From assembly GCA_964472385.1 (NCBI GenBank), contig CAYYLT010000004.1:1-34432 (forward strand): DNA of 34,432 nt, written 5' to 3'. Below the pieces are notes generated by a model. It was not told where the DNA came from, did no database searches, and saw only the letters and a program-made list of their open reading frames with translations. Position numbers and translations under genes: made by a program. This DNA is from JAGXLC01 sp964472385. Lineage in GTDB: Bacteria > Bacteroidota > Bacteroidia > Bacteroidales > UBA12077. Shown piece by piece: positions 24,650-33,265 of this stretch (its first letter is position 1; each line of letters starts with the position of its first letter).

Positions 24650-25057
24650 ATGGAAAATCAAAACACAGGAGCTCAGGCAGGAAAGGATGCCGGTTCTGCC
24701 GAAGGGCAAAAACTAGTATTACCCAACTCAACAGCAGTGCTTGTCCTGGGCATCGTATCCATCGTCGGTGTACTTTGTTCTCAGGGTATCCTGGGTATTG
24801 TGCTTGGTATTATAGGTCTGGTGCTGGCCAGCACACCCATGAGCATGTATAAAGAAAATCCTGATCTTTATACCGAAGGGTCGGTGAAAAATTTTAAGGC
24901 AGGGAGAATATGTTCCATTATTGGTGTCAGCCTGGGAGGTGCCATCTTCTTGTTTGTGATCCTCCTGGTTATATTCGGACTGGCAGGTGGTTTCTTTGCC
25001 TTGCTGCCATTCCTTAATAATCTTGAAATTGATATGATCACCTTGCTCTTATGGTGA
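24650..25057 (+). CDS. CCC-motif/DUF4190-like small membrane protein
   Basis: A 135-residue protein with a short polar N-terminus rich in Gly, Ala and Gln. A first hydrophobic hairpin (AVLVLGIVSIVGVLCSQGIL then GIVLGIIGLVLA) is followed by a loop and a second strong helix (GVSLGGAIFLFVILLVIFGL). This is the layout of CCC-motif or DUF4190-type membrane proteins that often accompany DUF2752. The usual cysteine cluster is reduced to one cysteine (LCSQGILG). It is co-transcribed with the DUF2752 gene. Function is unknown. Confidence 0.75.
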   Translation: MENQNTGAQAGKDAGSAEGQKLVLPNSTAVLVLGIVSIVGVLCSQGILGIVLGIIGLVLASTPMSMYKENPDLYTEGSVKNFKAGRICSIIGVSLGGAIFLFVILLVIFGLAGGFFALLPFLNNLEIDMITLLLW

Positions 25058-25105
25058 TTGTTTTTTTAAGCTGGTAATGTCAGTAGTTTTTTCTGAAGAA
25101 TATTG

Positions 25106-25158
25106 AAGGCCAGGTAATTCAGACAATGGTTCTAATGCCTGGCTTTTGGTTTTTTTTT
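25106..25158 (+). terminator. Rho-independent terminator
   Basis: Nine-base arms AAGGCCAGG (25106-25114) and CCTGGCTTT (25138-25146), including one G-U pair, are followed by a T-rich tract with nine consecutive T residues (25150-25158). It lies 49 nt after the small membrane protein stop and before the acyl-CoA reductase, separating two transcription units. Confidence 0.65.
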
Positions 25159-25227
25159 ATGATTTTGTCAGGTTTTTTAGCCTTCTTTGCATTTGATGAT
25201 ATAAAGTCGCAGAATAGAACATGTGCT

Positions 25228-26295
25228 ATGGATATTGAAAAGAGAATACAAGCTTTTGCGAAACTTGGCAAGGTACTGGATGATTGTCTTTCTCCATCAT
25301 CAGATCCTTCACCGGTTGCCGGCAAATATCGTGAAATGCTCCAGAATACAGTTACCCAGTCAGAAGATCATAATCCCTGGTTTATTCGTCCATTTGTATT
25401 CAAAACCCTTGAGACCATCAGGTTGAGTTTACGGCAGGAACATCTGGAAAAATGGGTACAATCTTATCCTTCTTTATATGAAAATGATATAGAGCCGCAT
25501 ACTGTTGGTGTTGTTCATGCCGGCAATATCCCTGCCGTTGGTTTTCATGACTTTTTATCGGTGCTGGTGAGCGGACATATCTATTATAGTAAATTATCTT
25601 CTAAAGATCCCTATTTGCCAAAGGTTTTAGCAGAAATATTATGGGATATACAACCTGGATTCAAGGAAATGATCCGGTTTGAAAACCATTTTCTTAAACA
25701 GTTTGATGCGGTGATCGCAACGGGAAGCAACAATACCGCCCGGTATTTTGCATATTATTTCGGTAAATATCCCCATATCATCCGCAAAAACAGAAATGGG
25801 GTTGCTGTTTTGACGGGTTCCGAAACGGATGATGAACTCTCTAAGCTGGCTGATGATCTTTTTTTGTATTTTGGTCTGGGTTGCAGAAATGTGTCCAAGT
25901 TATACCTGCCAATGGATTTTGATCCGGAGCGTTTATTCAGCAATATGAATCGCTATCAAAGCCTTCTGGACCATTCTAAATATAATAATAATTACGACTA
26001 CCATAAGGCCATGTTTATTATGAATCAGGTACCTCATCTGGATAACGGTTTTCTGCTCTTAAAGGAGGATAAACAGATTCCCTCGCCCATTGGAACGCTA
26101 CATTATGAAAGGTATCATGATTTGCGTGAAGTAAAAGATCATCTGGAAAAAAACCGCGATAAAATTCAATGCGTCGTAACCCATTCGGCATATTTCCAGG
26201 AAGGTATTGATTTTGGCAGCACACAGTATCCGGCTTTATGGGATTATGCCGATAATGCGGATACCCTGAAATTTCTTTTATCCTTAAATCATTGA
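25228..26295 (+). CDS. LuxC-like acyl-CoA reductase
   Basis: A 355-residue member of the acyl-CoA reductase (LuxC) family, which reduces activated acyl groups to aldehydes with NADPH. Typical segments are VGVVHAGNIPAVGFHDFLSVL (about residues 92-112), DAVIATGSNNTARYFAYYF, and the cysteine-bearing FGLGCRNVSKLYLP with the candidate nucleophile. An in-frame ATG at 25126 would add 34 hydrophobic residues and begins inside the terminator, so ATG 25228 (MDIEKRIQAF) is preferred. No luxD, luxE or luxAB is near; a role in fatty aldehyde or wax-type lipid metabolism is inferred only. A 7-bp hairpin (TGAAAGA/TCTTTCA) spans the stop codon. Confidence 0.9.
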   Translation: MDIEKRIQAFAKLGKVLDDCLSPSSDPSPVAGKYREMLQNTVTQSEDHNPWFIRPFVFKTLETIRLSLRQEHLEKWVQSYPSLYENDIEPHTVGVVHAGNIPAVGFHDFLSVLVSGHIYYSKLSSKDPYLPKVLAEILWDIQPGFKEMIRFENHFLKQFDAVIATGSNNTARYFAYYFGKYPHIIRKNRNGVAVLTGSETDDELSKLADDLFLYFGLGCRNVSKLYLPMDFDPERLFSNMNRYQSLLDHSKYNNNYDYHKAMFIMNQVPHLDNGFLLLKEDKQIPSPIGTLHYERYHDLREVKDHLEKNRDKIQCVVTHSAYFQEGIDFGSTQYPALWDYADNADTLKFLLSLNH

Positions 26296-26320
26296 AAGAA
26301 CTGTATCTTTCATGCCAAGA

Positions 26321-26425
26321 CTGTATGATTCAAAAAAAATGGGAAAATTTATAAATAGAAGAATATAAGTGCTTTACTTATTATGTTCAAAAAAATTTTT
26401 CTCCCATTTTTTGTGAATCATACAG
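26321..26425. repeat. 105-bp inverted repeat, MITE-like
   Basis: The two ends are near-perfect reverse complements over 28 bp with two mismatches, starting CTGTATGATTCA (26321) and closing TGAATCATACAG (26425). A second internal palindrome, ATAAGT ... ACTTAT, lies at 26365-26381. The interior is AT-rich and non-coding. I see no direct-repeat target duplication at the ends. It could be a short transposon remnant or a large hairpin between the reductase and miaA. Confidence 0.6.
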
Positions 26426-26457
26426 GTTAAAAAACGTGTTACAAATCGCAAGATAGG

Positions 26458-27375
26458 TTGGCTGATCATACACTCCTCGTTATCTTAGGTCCGACTGCTG
26501 TCGGAAAAACCGAATTTAGCCTCTGTGCAGCAGAGGCGTTTGGTGCTGATATCATTTCAGCGGATTCGCGACAGATGTATAAGGAGATGGAGATTGGGAC
26601 GGCTGTACCTTCGTCCGAAGAGCGCAACAGGGTGACGCATCATTTTATCGGTAACAAATCGATATATGATTATTATACGGCAGGTATGTTTGAATTGGAT
26701 GTGCTTGCACTGCTGGATCAGCTTTTCAAAAAAAAACGTGTGGCTATACTGACCGGAGGATCGGGTTTGTACATTCATGCGGTATGCCATGGTATTGATG
26801 CCCTCCCCAAACCCGATAAAAACATCCGGGATCATCTTAATAAAATATACACAGAAAAAGGTCTGGAAAGCCTTATAAACATGCTTAAGGATCTTGATCC
26901 GGTATCTTATCAAAAGATAGATCTCAACAATCCCAAACGTGTGCTCAAGGCGCTTGAGATAACCCTTACTACAGGCAGGGCATACGCATCATTTCTTACC
27001 CGTGAGAGCAAAACGCGTTCGTTTGATTATCTGAAGATAGGGTTAAACCGGGAAAGAAAAGCGCTTTATGACAGGATCAATCAAAGGGTAGATCAAATGA
27101 TCGAGAATGGCTTGATCCAAGAGGCCCGCAGGCTTTATCCGGATAATCACCTGAATGCATTGAATACAGTTGGTTACAAGGAATTGTTTGATTATTTTGA
27201 AGAAAAAATCAGCTTTCAGGAGGCTGTGCGGTTGATCAAACGTAATACCCGCAGATACGCAAAAAGACAGCTTACCTGGTTTGCCAAGGATAAGGAGATC
27301 ACCTGGTTCCATCCGGAAGAAAGAGGCAAGGTCCTGCATTTTATCCAGCAGCACCTTTCCAAATACAACCAATGA
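26458..27375 (+). CDS. miaA: tRNA dimethylallyltransferase MiaA, TTG start
   Basis: MiaA adds a dimethylallyl group to A37 of tRNAs reading UNN codons. The product has the P-loop GPTAVGKT (residues 11-18), the DSRQMYKEMEIGTA substrate motif, LTGGSGLYIHAV, and KRNTRRYAKRQLTWF. At 305 residues it is complete. There is no ATG in frame; the frame is open only back to TAA at 26428-26430, and TTG at 26458 immediately precedes the conserved N-terminus, so TTG is assigned as the start. It lies 32 bp downstream of the 105-bp inverted repeat. Confidence 0.92.
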   Translation: MADHTLLVILGPTAVGKTEFSLCAAEAFGADIISADSRQMYKEMEIGTAVPSSEERNRVTHHFIGNKSIYDYYTAGMFELDVLALLDQLFKKKRVAILTGGSGLYIHAVCHGIDALPKPDKNIRDHLNKIYTEKGLESLINMLKDLDPVSYQKIDLNNPKRVLKALEITLTTGRAYASFLTRESKTRSFDYLKIGLNRERKALYDRINQRVDQMIENGLIQEARRLYPDNHLNALNTVGYKELFDYFEEKISFQEAVRLIKRNTRRYAKRQLTWFAKDKEITWFHPEERGKVLHFIQQHLSKYNQ

Positions 27376-27542
27376 TATTTACCGGCAACTCATTAAACAT
27401 TCTCACATTGAAGCATTCATTAAAAGCAACCAGAAGGCTTTGCAGGGCATTGCCATGATAAAGCTGATACAAACGCAGCCCGCACAGATAAAAGTTTTTT
27501 CAATAGCGGCCGAATGCTATGTGAATGAACCGGGCTGCATGC

Positions 27543-28865
27543 TCACGGCTTCAGATTTTTGTTGACAACATACCTGAGGGGTCTGACAATGCGCTCCAAC
27601 AAACGGATGTCTTTTGTTATGACCTCAGCTTTTCCCTGCATCTGCTGAGAAAACTGTAATTCTATACCGTAAAAGGTGGTTAATCCTTCGGGTAATCCAA
27701 CTTCTACTGAGTATGCTTGATCTTCAGGTACAAGTGAAATGGATCGGACCACTCCCTTCACCATACCATACTCCAATACAGGATAATTGGTAAATTGAAT
27801 ATTCACTTTCTGTCCCTCTTTTACTTTTCCGGCACCCCGGAAAGGCAGGGTCATTTTACCAATGATCTCACCCGCTGTTTGCGGAAGGACGGTCATAACC
27901 CGTTTTCCTGACTCTACATATTGATTTGCACTCCAGTAGCTCGTAAACGTAACTTTCCCGTCAGTAGGGGAGGAGAGATAGTATTTCCTTTTCCACTCTT
28001 TAATGGCTGCTTTCAGGTTATCCAAATTTTCCGCAAGGTTTAGCTTAAGCTGGTTCTTTTGCCGCTTGTATTGCAATTCCAGCTCCAGCATGTTCTGTTC
28101 AATACGCGAGAGTTGTATTCTGGAATTCGAAAGACTTATCTCTATTTGTTCCAGGGCATATTTTTTATTCAGCAACTGAGACTCCGATTTTTCGTATTCC
28201 GCCTCGGGAATGACCTCCTTTTCATACAGTATAGAATCTCTTTGTAACTGGCGTTTGATAAGCTCATATTCCTCCTGGATAATGGATTTTTGATTCAACA
28301 ATTGTTGATAATATTGTTTGGAACGTGTTAATTCATCTTTCAGTGAATTGATCTTTTGTTGATGGTAATTCAATCGGATAAAATGGTTAAGCTCTTCAAG
28401 TTTTTTGAGAAAGATGGCATATTGGGGTTGCACTTCCCCTAATCTGTAATGCGCTTTCAGTGGGGTAAGCGCTGGGTTCGGATTCATGGTATGTTCATCT
28501 AAATCCGTTAACCTGTCTTCCAGTTCCAATACATCCCTGTAATCGGCAGTATTTTCAATGATTGCCAATGCCTGGCCTTTGTCAACCTGCTGTTTATCCT
28601 GAACCAGCATGTGATCTATCTTGCCGCTTGACCGGACGACGATGGGTGCCGGAGGATTTTGGGTAGTTACGACAATTTTTGAGGGCACAACATCCGGATA
28701 CTTAAAAAACCAGCTACCTGCAATGAGCATGGCAATTAGCACAAAAATGAACGTGATGCCCCATCGCACCATCCATCGGGGAGGCCGGCCCAGGATATCC
28801 TTGAATGCTTCCGAGCGGAGATGGATATTATCTGCTTCCTTTTCTGAAGGTTTTTGTGTTGACAT
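27543..28865 (-). CDS. HlyD-family secretion adaptor (membrane fusion protein)
   Basis: This 440-residue adaptor has one transmembrane helix (about 37-57: WGITFIFVLIAMLIAGSWFF), a lipoyl-like half-motif (VRSSGKIDHMLVQDKQQVDKGQALA), a long alpha-helical coiled-coil region (about 120-310) and a C-terminal beta-barrel region (VMTVLPQTAGEIIGKM, VNIQFTNYPVLEYG). It is of the type that partners C39-containing ABC exporters in Bacteroidota. The longest frame begins at 28955, inside rsmI, but ATG 28865 (MSTQKPSEK) sits 7 nt after the rsmI stop and is preferred. No ABC exporter adjoins it; the only one in the window is at 1813-4002. Confidence 0.88.
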   Translation of the reverse strand: MSTQKPSEKEADNIHLRSEAFKDILGRPPRWMVRWGITFIFVLIAMLIAGSWFFKYPDVVPSKIVVTTQNPPAPIVVRSSGKIDHMLVQDKQQVDKGQALAIIENTADYRDVLELEDRLTDLDEHTMNPNPALTPLKAHYRLGEVQPQYAIFLKKLEELNHFIRLNYHQQKINSLKDELTRSKQYYQQLLNQKSIIQEEYELIKRQLQRDSILYEKEVIPEAEYEKSESQLLNKKYALEQIEISLSNSRIQLSRIEQNMLELELQYKRQKNQLKLNLAENLDNLKAAIKEWKRKYYLSSPTDGKVTFTSYWSANQYVESGKRVMTVLPQTAGEIIGKMTLPFRGAGKVKEGQKVNIQFTNYPVLEYGMVKGVVRSISLVPEDQAYSVEVGLPEGLTTFYGIELQFSQQMQGKAEVITKDIRLLERIVRPLRYVVNKNLKP

Positions 28866-28872
28866 AGGATCT

Positions 28873-29553
28873 TTATTTGATGTTGGTTCCTTCAATGACC
28901 ATGACGATTTCTCCCCGGATATCTTTTCGTTGGAAGTGTTCGTATAGATCCCCAAGGCTACCCCGCAAGGTTTCTTCGTGCAGCTTGGTTAATTCTCTTG
29001 AAACCGAAGCCCTTCGTTCTTTACCAAAAAAATCAATCAACTGTTCCAGCGATTTTAATAAACGGTGGGGAGATTCGTACAATATTATGGTTCTTGTTTC
29101 TTGCTTAAGCATTTCCAGGCGTTTTTTCCGGCCTTTTTTTCGGGGTAAAAAACCCTCGAATACAAATTTATCGCAGGGTAAACCTGAATTGATCAGGGCT
29201 GGAATGAAAGCAACTGCTCCGGGAAGGGTTTCAACTTCTATTCCGTTTTTCAAACAGGTTGTCACAAGTAAATATCCGGGATCGGATATGCCGGGAGTTC
29301 CGGAATCACTTACCAGTGCCACGTTCTGATGCTGTATCCCCATATCTTGCACCAGTTTACCGGTCTTATCATGTTCGTTGAATTTATGATGGGATTCAAT
29401 TTTGTTCTTGATGCCATAATGGTTGAGCAGTTTTTTGGTCTGACGGGTATCTTCGGCAAGAATGAGTGTAGCCTCACCAAGGATCCTTACAGCCCGGTAG
29501 GTGATATCTTCCAGATTACCGATGGGGGTGGGGATGATGTAGAGTTTGGACAT
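28873..29553 (-). CDS. rsmI: 16S rRNA 2'-O-ribose C1402 methyltransferase RsmI
   Basis: RsmI methylates the ribose of C1402 in 16S rRNA. The 226-residue product carries the family signatures PTPIGNLEDITYRAV (about residues 8-22), ALVSDSGTPGISDPG (SAM-binding tetrapyrrole-methylase fold) and LPGAVAFIPALINSGLP, followed by VFEGFLPRKKGRKK. Its length is normal. It is directly upstream of the HlyD-type gene with a 7-nt gap, so the two share an operon. The start is ATG 29553. Confidence 0.95.
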   Translation of the reverse strand: MSKLYIIPTPIGNLEDITYRAVRILGEATLILAEDTRQTKKLLNHYGIKNKIESHHKFNEHDKTGKLVQDMGIQHQNVALVSDSGTPGISDPGYLLVTTCLKNGIEVETLPGAVAFIPALINSGLPCDKFVFEGFLPRKKGRKKRLEMLKQETRTIILYESPHRLLKSLEQLIDFFGKERRASVSRELTKLHEETLRGSLGDLYEHFQRKDIRGEIVMVIEGTNIK

Positions 29554-29726
29554 ATCACATTTGTTGGTGTTGGCTTTCCATTTTATCCTGTGTTGTTAGA
29601 GGATATATATCATTTTCCTGAAAAAACGTGCTTATATTAACCCTTTAATAGCCTGTAACCATTGCTTTGCCTGTCGCATCTGGCGAAATCCATAGGTATT
29701 CTTATGCTACAGGATGAACAAACCGA

Positions 29727-30524
29727 TCATCCATGAATAAACTTTCTTCTCACCAGATCCATGAATTTGCTAACCTCGGGTTGGTCTTCATCCCAAGTAA
29801 ACCGTTCCCGGATATAATCCTCAGCTTCTTGTAAACTGGGCATCTCATTGATGATTTGCACCGCTTCGTAATATGCTTCCTTATTGCCTTCAAATAGCTC
29901 CTTGATAAAAAGAAAACGGTCGTTCAGGCCAATAGCCTTGCTAAGATCCTGGATGGGTTTGGATTGCATCTTTGTTGACAGGACGTTATGATCCTGCTTG
30001 CTTGCCAGGCTGTCGTGCATCGACGTTTTGGTATTGAAATATTTATCCGCCAAAATCTCGGGAGCATTGCCTTTTTCCTGTACCGGCTTTTGAACCGTTT
30101 GGCTTTCTTCTACCGATTGATCTTCATAGGCTATTCTTTTGGCTTTATTTGATGACCCTTGATGTTTTGGCGTTTTTTCTTTTTCAGGGGATTGTCTTTT
30201 TTCTTTATCTGCAGCCTCGCGTTCCTGTTTCGGCTCTTTTTCCTTAACCGGTTTATCTTTTATAGATTCTGCTTTGCCCGGGTCTTGGCTGACTGGTTGA
30301 TCGTCATTTGGAAATTCAAATGTGATTTCTTTGGTACGGGCCGTGCTTTCATGGGAGTAATTTCGGTCAATATACACCATTTCATCATAAAGATGGCGTA
30401 TTTTTTCCATGAGCATATCCCTTTCAATCCTTTCCATTTTTCCGGCATTTTTTATATCGATGGTATAATACTCAATATCTTTTATTTCCTGTATTATCCT
30501 GTCAAGTTTCTGCTTAAAATCCAT
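29727..30524 (-). CDS. Uncharacterised Bacteroidota protein with charged linker
   Basis: A 265-residue cytoplasmic protein that I cannot assign to a named family. It has an N-terminal helical region (about 1-60, FKQKLDRIIQEIKDIEYYT then a second helix). A highly charged, low-complexity linker rich in Lys, Glu, Gln and Pro follows (about 75-165). A C-terminal helical domain (about 185-265) contains IGLNDRFLFIKELFEGNKEAYYEAVQ and ends RKFIHG. I recall the C-terminal pattern as conserved among Bacteroidota hypotheticals, with no known function. It is monocistronic, 173 nt upstream of rsmI. Confidence 0.75.
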   Translation of the reverse strand: MDFKQKLDRIIQEIKDIEYYTIDIKNAGKMERIERDMLMEKIRHLYDEMVYIDRNYSHESTARTKEITFEFPNDDQPVSQDPGKAESIKDKPVKEKEPKQEREAADKEKRQSPEKEKTPKHQGSSNKAKRIAYEDQSVEESQTVQKPVQEKGNAPEILADKYFNTKTSMHDSLASKQDHNVLSTKMQSKPIQDLSKAIGLNDRFLFIKELFEGNKEAYYEAVQIINEMPSLQEAEDYIRERFTWDEDQPEVSKFMDLVRRKFIHG

Positions 30525-30549
30525 AATTTTGTTTACTTTTATGTTGATA

Positions 30550-30557
30550 CAAAAATA
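30550..30557 (-). promoter_or_regulatory. Possible -7 promoter element for the uncharacterised gene
   Basis: On the minus strand TATTTTTG is an exact match to the Bacteroidota -7 element TAnnTTTG, 25 nt upstream of the ATG at 30524. I see no convincing -33 TTTG at the right distance. Confidence 0.3.
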
Positions 30558-30671
30558 ACGAATATATTAAGAAAATGGGATACATGTTCCTATTGTTAAT
30601 GGCATTTCCAACAGGGTTCTGTCAGGCCCGGCCAGGGTCGAAGTTGTGCGCAATGGATTCGTCTTAATCCG

Positions 30672-30750
30672 ATAACGCGTGAATTGCAATCTTTTATACG
30701 CAGATGCGTTATAAAATTAACGATAACATCATGGATTGCGGGTTATCGTT
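30672..30750. repeat. Tandem hairpins upstream of murF-alr
   Basis: Two inverted repeats lie in the 275-bp spacer before murF-alr. ATAACGC (30672-30678) pairs with GCGTTAT (30706-30712). AACGATAAC (30719-30727) pairs exactly with GTTATCGTT (30742-30750) over a 14-nt loop. A further CGATAAC copy lies at 30670-30676. They could form RNA stems in the leader or bind a regulator. Confidence 0.5.
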
Positions 30751-30799
30751 GACAGATCAAATTTCGGGCCACGATGCCTGAACATCAAAATTTCATCAT

Positions 30800-33265
30800 A
30801 TGGATGATTATACCATAACCGATTTAGCCCGATATACATCAGGGAAACTTTATCAGGGCAGCGATTCGCTGATCAGGCATCTGGTGATAGACAGCCGGAG
30901 GATTTTTTCTCCGGAGGATACTGTTTTTTTTGCCATTGTTGGCGAGCGGCACGATGGACATGATTATATCGCTGAATTATGGGAACGGGGGGTGAAAAAC
31001 TTTGTGGTTTCACGGTTGCCTGGGGATATTGATTCTTTTTCCGGAGCAAATTTTGTTAAGGTACCCTCTGCATTGGCTGCTTTGCAGCAATTTGCGGCCC
31101 ATCACAGAAATCACTTTGATTATTCGGTTGTAGGGATAACCGGAAGCAATGGAAAAACCATTGTCAAGGAATGGATCCATCATGTATTGGAGGATCAGTA
31201 TCATATTATCCGAAGTCCCAAAAGCTATAATTCTCAGATCGGTGTACCCCTTTCCGTATGGGGGATGGGCGAGGATCATCATTTGGCTGTTTTTGAGGCG
31301 GGTATTTCAAAACCCCGTGAAATGTACCGGCTGGAAAATATTATCCAGCCTGACGTGGGCATTTTTACCAATATTGGAGAAGCCCACCAGGAAAATTTCC
31401 GGGATCTCAGCGAAAAGATCGATGAAAAACTGCAGCTTTTTGAGGAATCGGATGTGCTTATATACTGCAAAGACCATGAGTTGATCGACAAACGCATCCG
31501 GGTCAATGATCAGCTCACGGACATCACATTGCTCTGCTGGTCGGAAGATGGTGATGCTGATCTGATCATTAACCGTATAAGCAGCAGTACAACGCATACC
31601 ACCATTAATGGGATCTATGGTCAGCGGAAAGTGGATATTGTCATTCCCTTTCATGACCGGGGTTCCCTAGAGAATGCCATTCATGTGTGGCTGTTGATGT
31701 TGCATCTTGGCATTGAGGAAGAGTTGATTCAGCGAAGGATGGCTCAGCTTCCCGTTATTGCCATGCGGCTGGAAATGAAAAAAGGCATTAACCATTGTAC
31801 CCTGATCAACGACAGTTACAATTCCGACCTCGGCTCGCTGAAAATTGCCCTGGATACCCTGAACCAACAAAACCAGCACCGCACCAAAACACTGATCCTT
31901 TCTGATATTCTGCAAAGTGGAAGGGATGAAAAGGAATTGTATGATGAGGTGTCTGATCTTGTTCAGCACAATGGCATCGACCGCATGATCGGTATAGGTA
32001 AGGCTATATATGCGAACAGGGAATGTTTTGATGTGCGCGGGCGTTTTTTTTCTTCCACTGAGCAGTTTATGTCGGCCCTGCCTGAGCAAAATTTCCGCAA
32101 TGAAGCCATCTTGCTCAAAGGATCAAGGGATTTTCATTTTGAAAAGATCAGTCATGCCCTTGAAGAGAAGATGCATCAAACGCGCCTGGATATTGACCTG
32201 GATGCACTGGTACATAATTTGAATGTGTTCCGTTCCAAACTAAATCAACATACCCGGATCATGGCCATGGTAAAAGCTTTTTCTTATGGTAGCGGTACCT
32301 ATGAAATAGCAAATGTTTTACAATACCAGCGGGTAGATTACCTGGGTGTAGCTTTTGCCGATGAAGGGGTGAGCTTACGCGAAGCAGGGATCACAGTCCC
32401 CATTGTGGTTATGAACCCCGAGGAAGAAAGCTTTGCCCTGATGATAGACTATGAGCTGGAACCTGAAATATATAACTTTCGTGTGCTGGATCATTTTAAA
32501 AAGATGGTGGACAATTACGGAGGTAAGGCATATCCCGTTCATATCAAGCTGGATACCGGGATGAACCGGCTTGGATTTAAAGAAAATCAGATAGACGGGT
32601 TGATCGACCGGTTAAAAAACCTGGAATATCTAAAGGTATATTCCGTATTTTCTCATTTGGCAGCCAGTGATGAGCCGGAGAATGATCATTTTACGAAAGC
32701 TCAGTTCCGGTTGTTTGATAAGCTCAGCAACAGGCTCAGGGACGTCTTGCCTTATCCTGTTGCACGGCATATTTTAAATTCTGCAGGAATAGAGCGTTTT
32801 CCGGAACATCAATACGAGATGGTTCGTTTGGGTATCGGGTTGTATGGTATCAGCGCTATCGAGGAGAATCAGCTTCGCAATATCAGTACGTTTAAAAGTA
32901 CGGTTATTCAGGTGAAAAATGTAAATCAGGGGGATACCATTGGCTATGGACGCAAAGGGAAAGCGGAAAAAGATTTAAAAATTGCCATTATCCCGGTTGG
33001 CTATGCCGACGGATTCAAGCGGTCGTTGGGCAACGGTAATGGAAGGCTGTATATTAACGGATATTATGTTCCCACTATCGGTGACATTTGCATGGATATG
33101 TGTATGGCCGACATCACAGGCTGCGAGGTTCAGGAAGGGGATGAGGTGATCGTTTTCGGTCCACCCATACCCATTACTGAGCTGGCCCGTAAAACAGGAA
33201 CCATCCCTTACGAAATATTTACAGGCATATCGGAGCGTGTGAAAAGAATTTATTTCCAGGCCTGA
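30800..33265 (+). CDS. Fused MurF-type ligase / alanine racemase
   Basis: The 821-residue protein joins two peptidoglycan enzymes. The N-terminal part (about 1-450) is a MurF-like UDP-MurNAc-tripeptide:D-Ala-D-Ala ligase with ATP-binding GSNGKT (115-120) and NDSYNSDLGSL. The C-terminal part (about 455-821) is a PLP-dependent alanine racemase with Lys492 in AMVKAFSYG, IGYGRKGKAEKD (catalytic tyrosine region), IPVGYADGFKRSLGNG and GDICMDMCMADIT. It would supply D-alanine and, if the first half is active, the D-Ala-D-Ala ligation. This fusion is a common Bacteroidota feature. A separate MurF usually exists elsewhere, so the ligase half may have a different role. Confidence 0.93.
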   Translation: MDDYTITDLARYTSGKLYQGSDSLIRHLVIDSRRIFSPEDTVFFAIVGERHDGHDYIAELWERGVKNFVVSRLPGDIDSFSGANFVKVPSALAALQQFAAHHRNHFDYSVVGITGSNGKTIVKEWIHHVLEDQYHIIRSPKSYNSQIGVPLSVWGMGEDHHLAVFEAGISKPREMYRLENIIQPDVGIFTNIGEAHQENFRDLSEKIDEKLQLFEESDVLIYCKDHELIDKRIRVNDQLTDITLLCWSEDGDADLIINRISSSTTHTTINGIYGQRKVDIVIPFHDRGSLENAIHVWLLMLHLGIEEELIQRRMAQLPVIAMRLEMKKGINHCTLINDSYNSDLGSLKIALDTLNQQNQHRTKTLILSDILQSGRDEKELYDEVSDLVQHNGIDRMIGIGKAIYANRECFDVRGRFFSSTEQFMSALPEQNFRNEAILLKGSRDFHFEKISHALEEKMHQTRLDIDLDALVHNLNVFRSKLNQHTRIMAMVKAFSYGSGTYEIANVLQYQRVDYLGVAFADEGVSLREAGITVPIVVMNPEEESFALMIDYELEPEIYNFRVLDHFKKMVDNYGGKAYPVHIKLDTGMNRLGFKENQIDGLIDRLKNLEYLKVYSVFSHLAASDEPENDHFTKAQFRLFDKLSNRLRDVLPYPVARHILNSAGIERFPEHQYEMVRLGIGLYGISAIEENQLRNISTFKSTVIQVKNVNQGDTIGYGRKGKAEKDLKIAIIPVGYADGFKRSLGNGNGRLYINGYYVPTIGDICMDMCMADITGCEVQEGDEVIVFGPPIPITELARKTGTIPYEIFTGISERVKRIYFQA

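Noticed and set aside
25126..25227. Upstream ATG extension of the acyl-CoA reductase with a hydrophobic segment
   Set aside because: The extension begins within the terminator hairpin of the preceding gene and resembles no family N-terminus.
27376..27542. Open frame across the spacer between miaA and the HlyD gene (NDIYRQLIKHSHIEAF...)
   Set aside because: It begins inside miaA in another frame, has no recognisable domain or start, and overlaps the convergent HlyD gene; probably chance.
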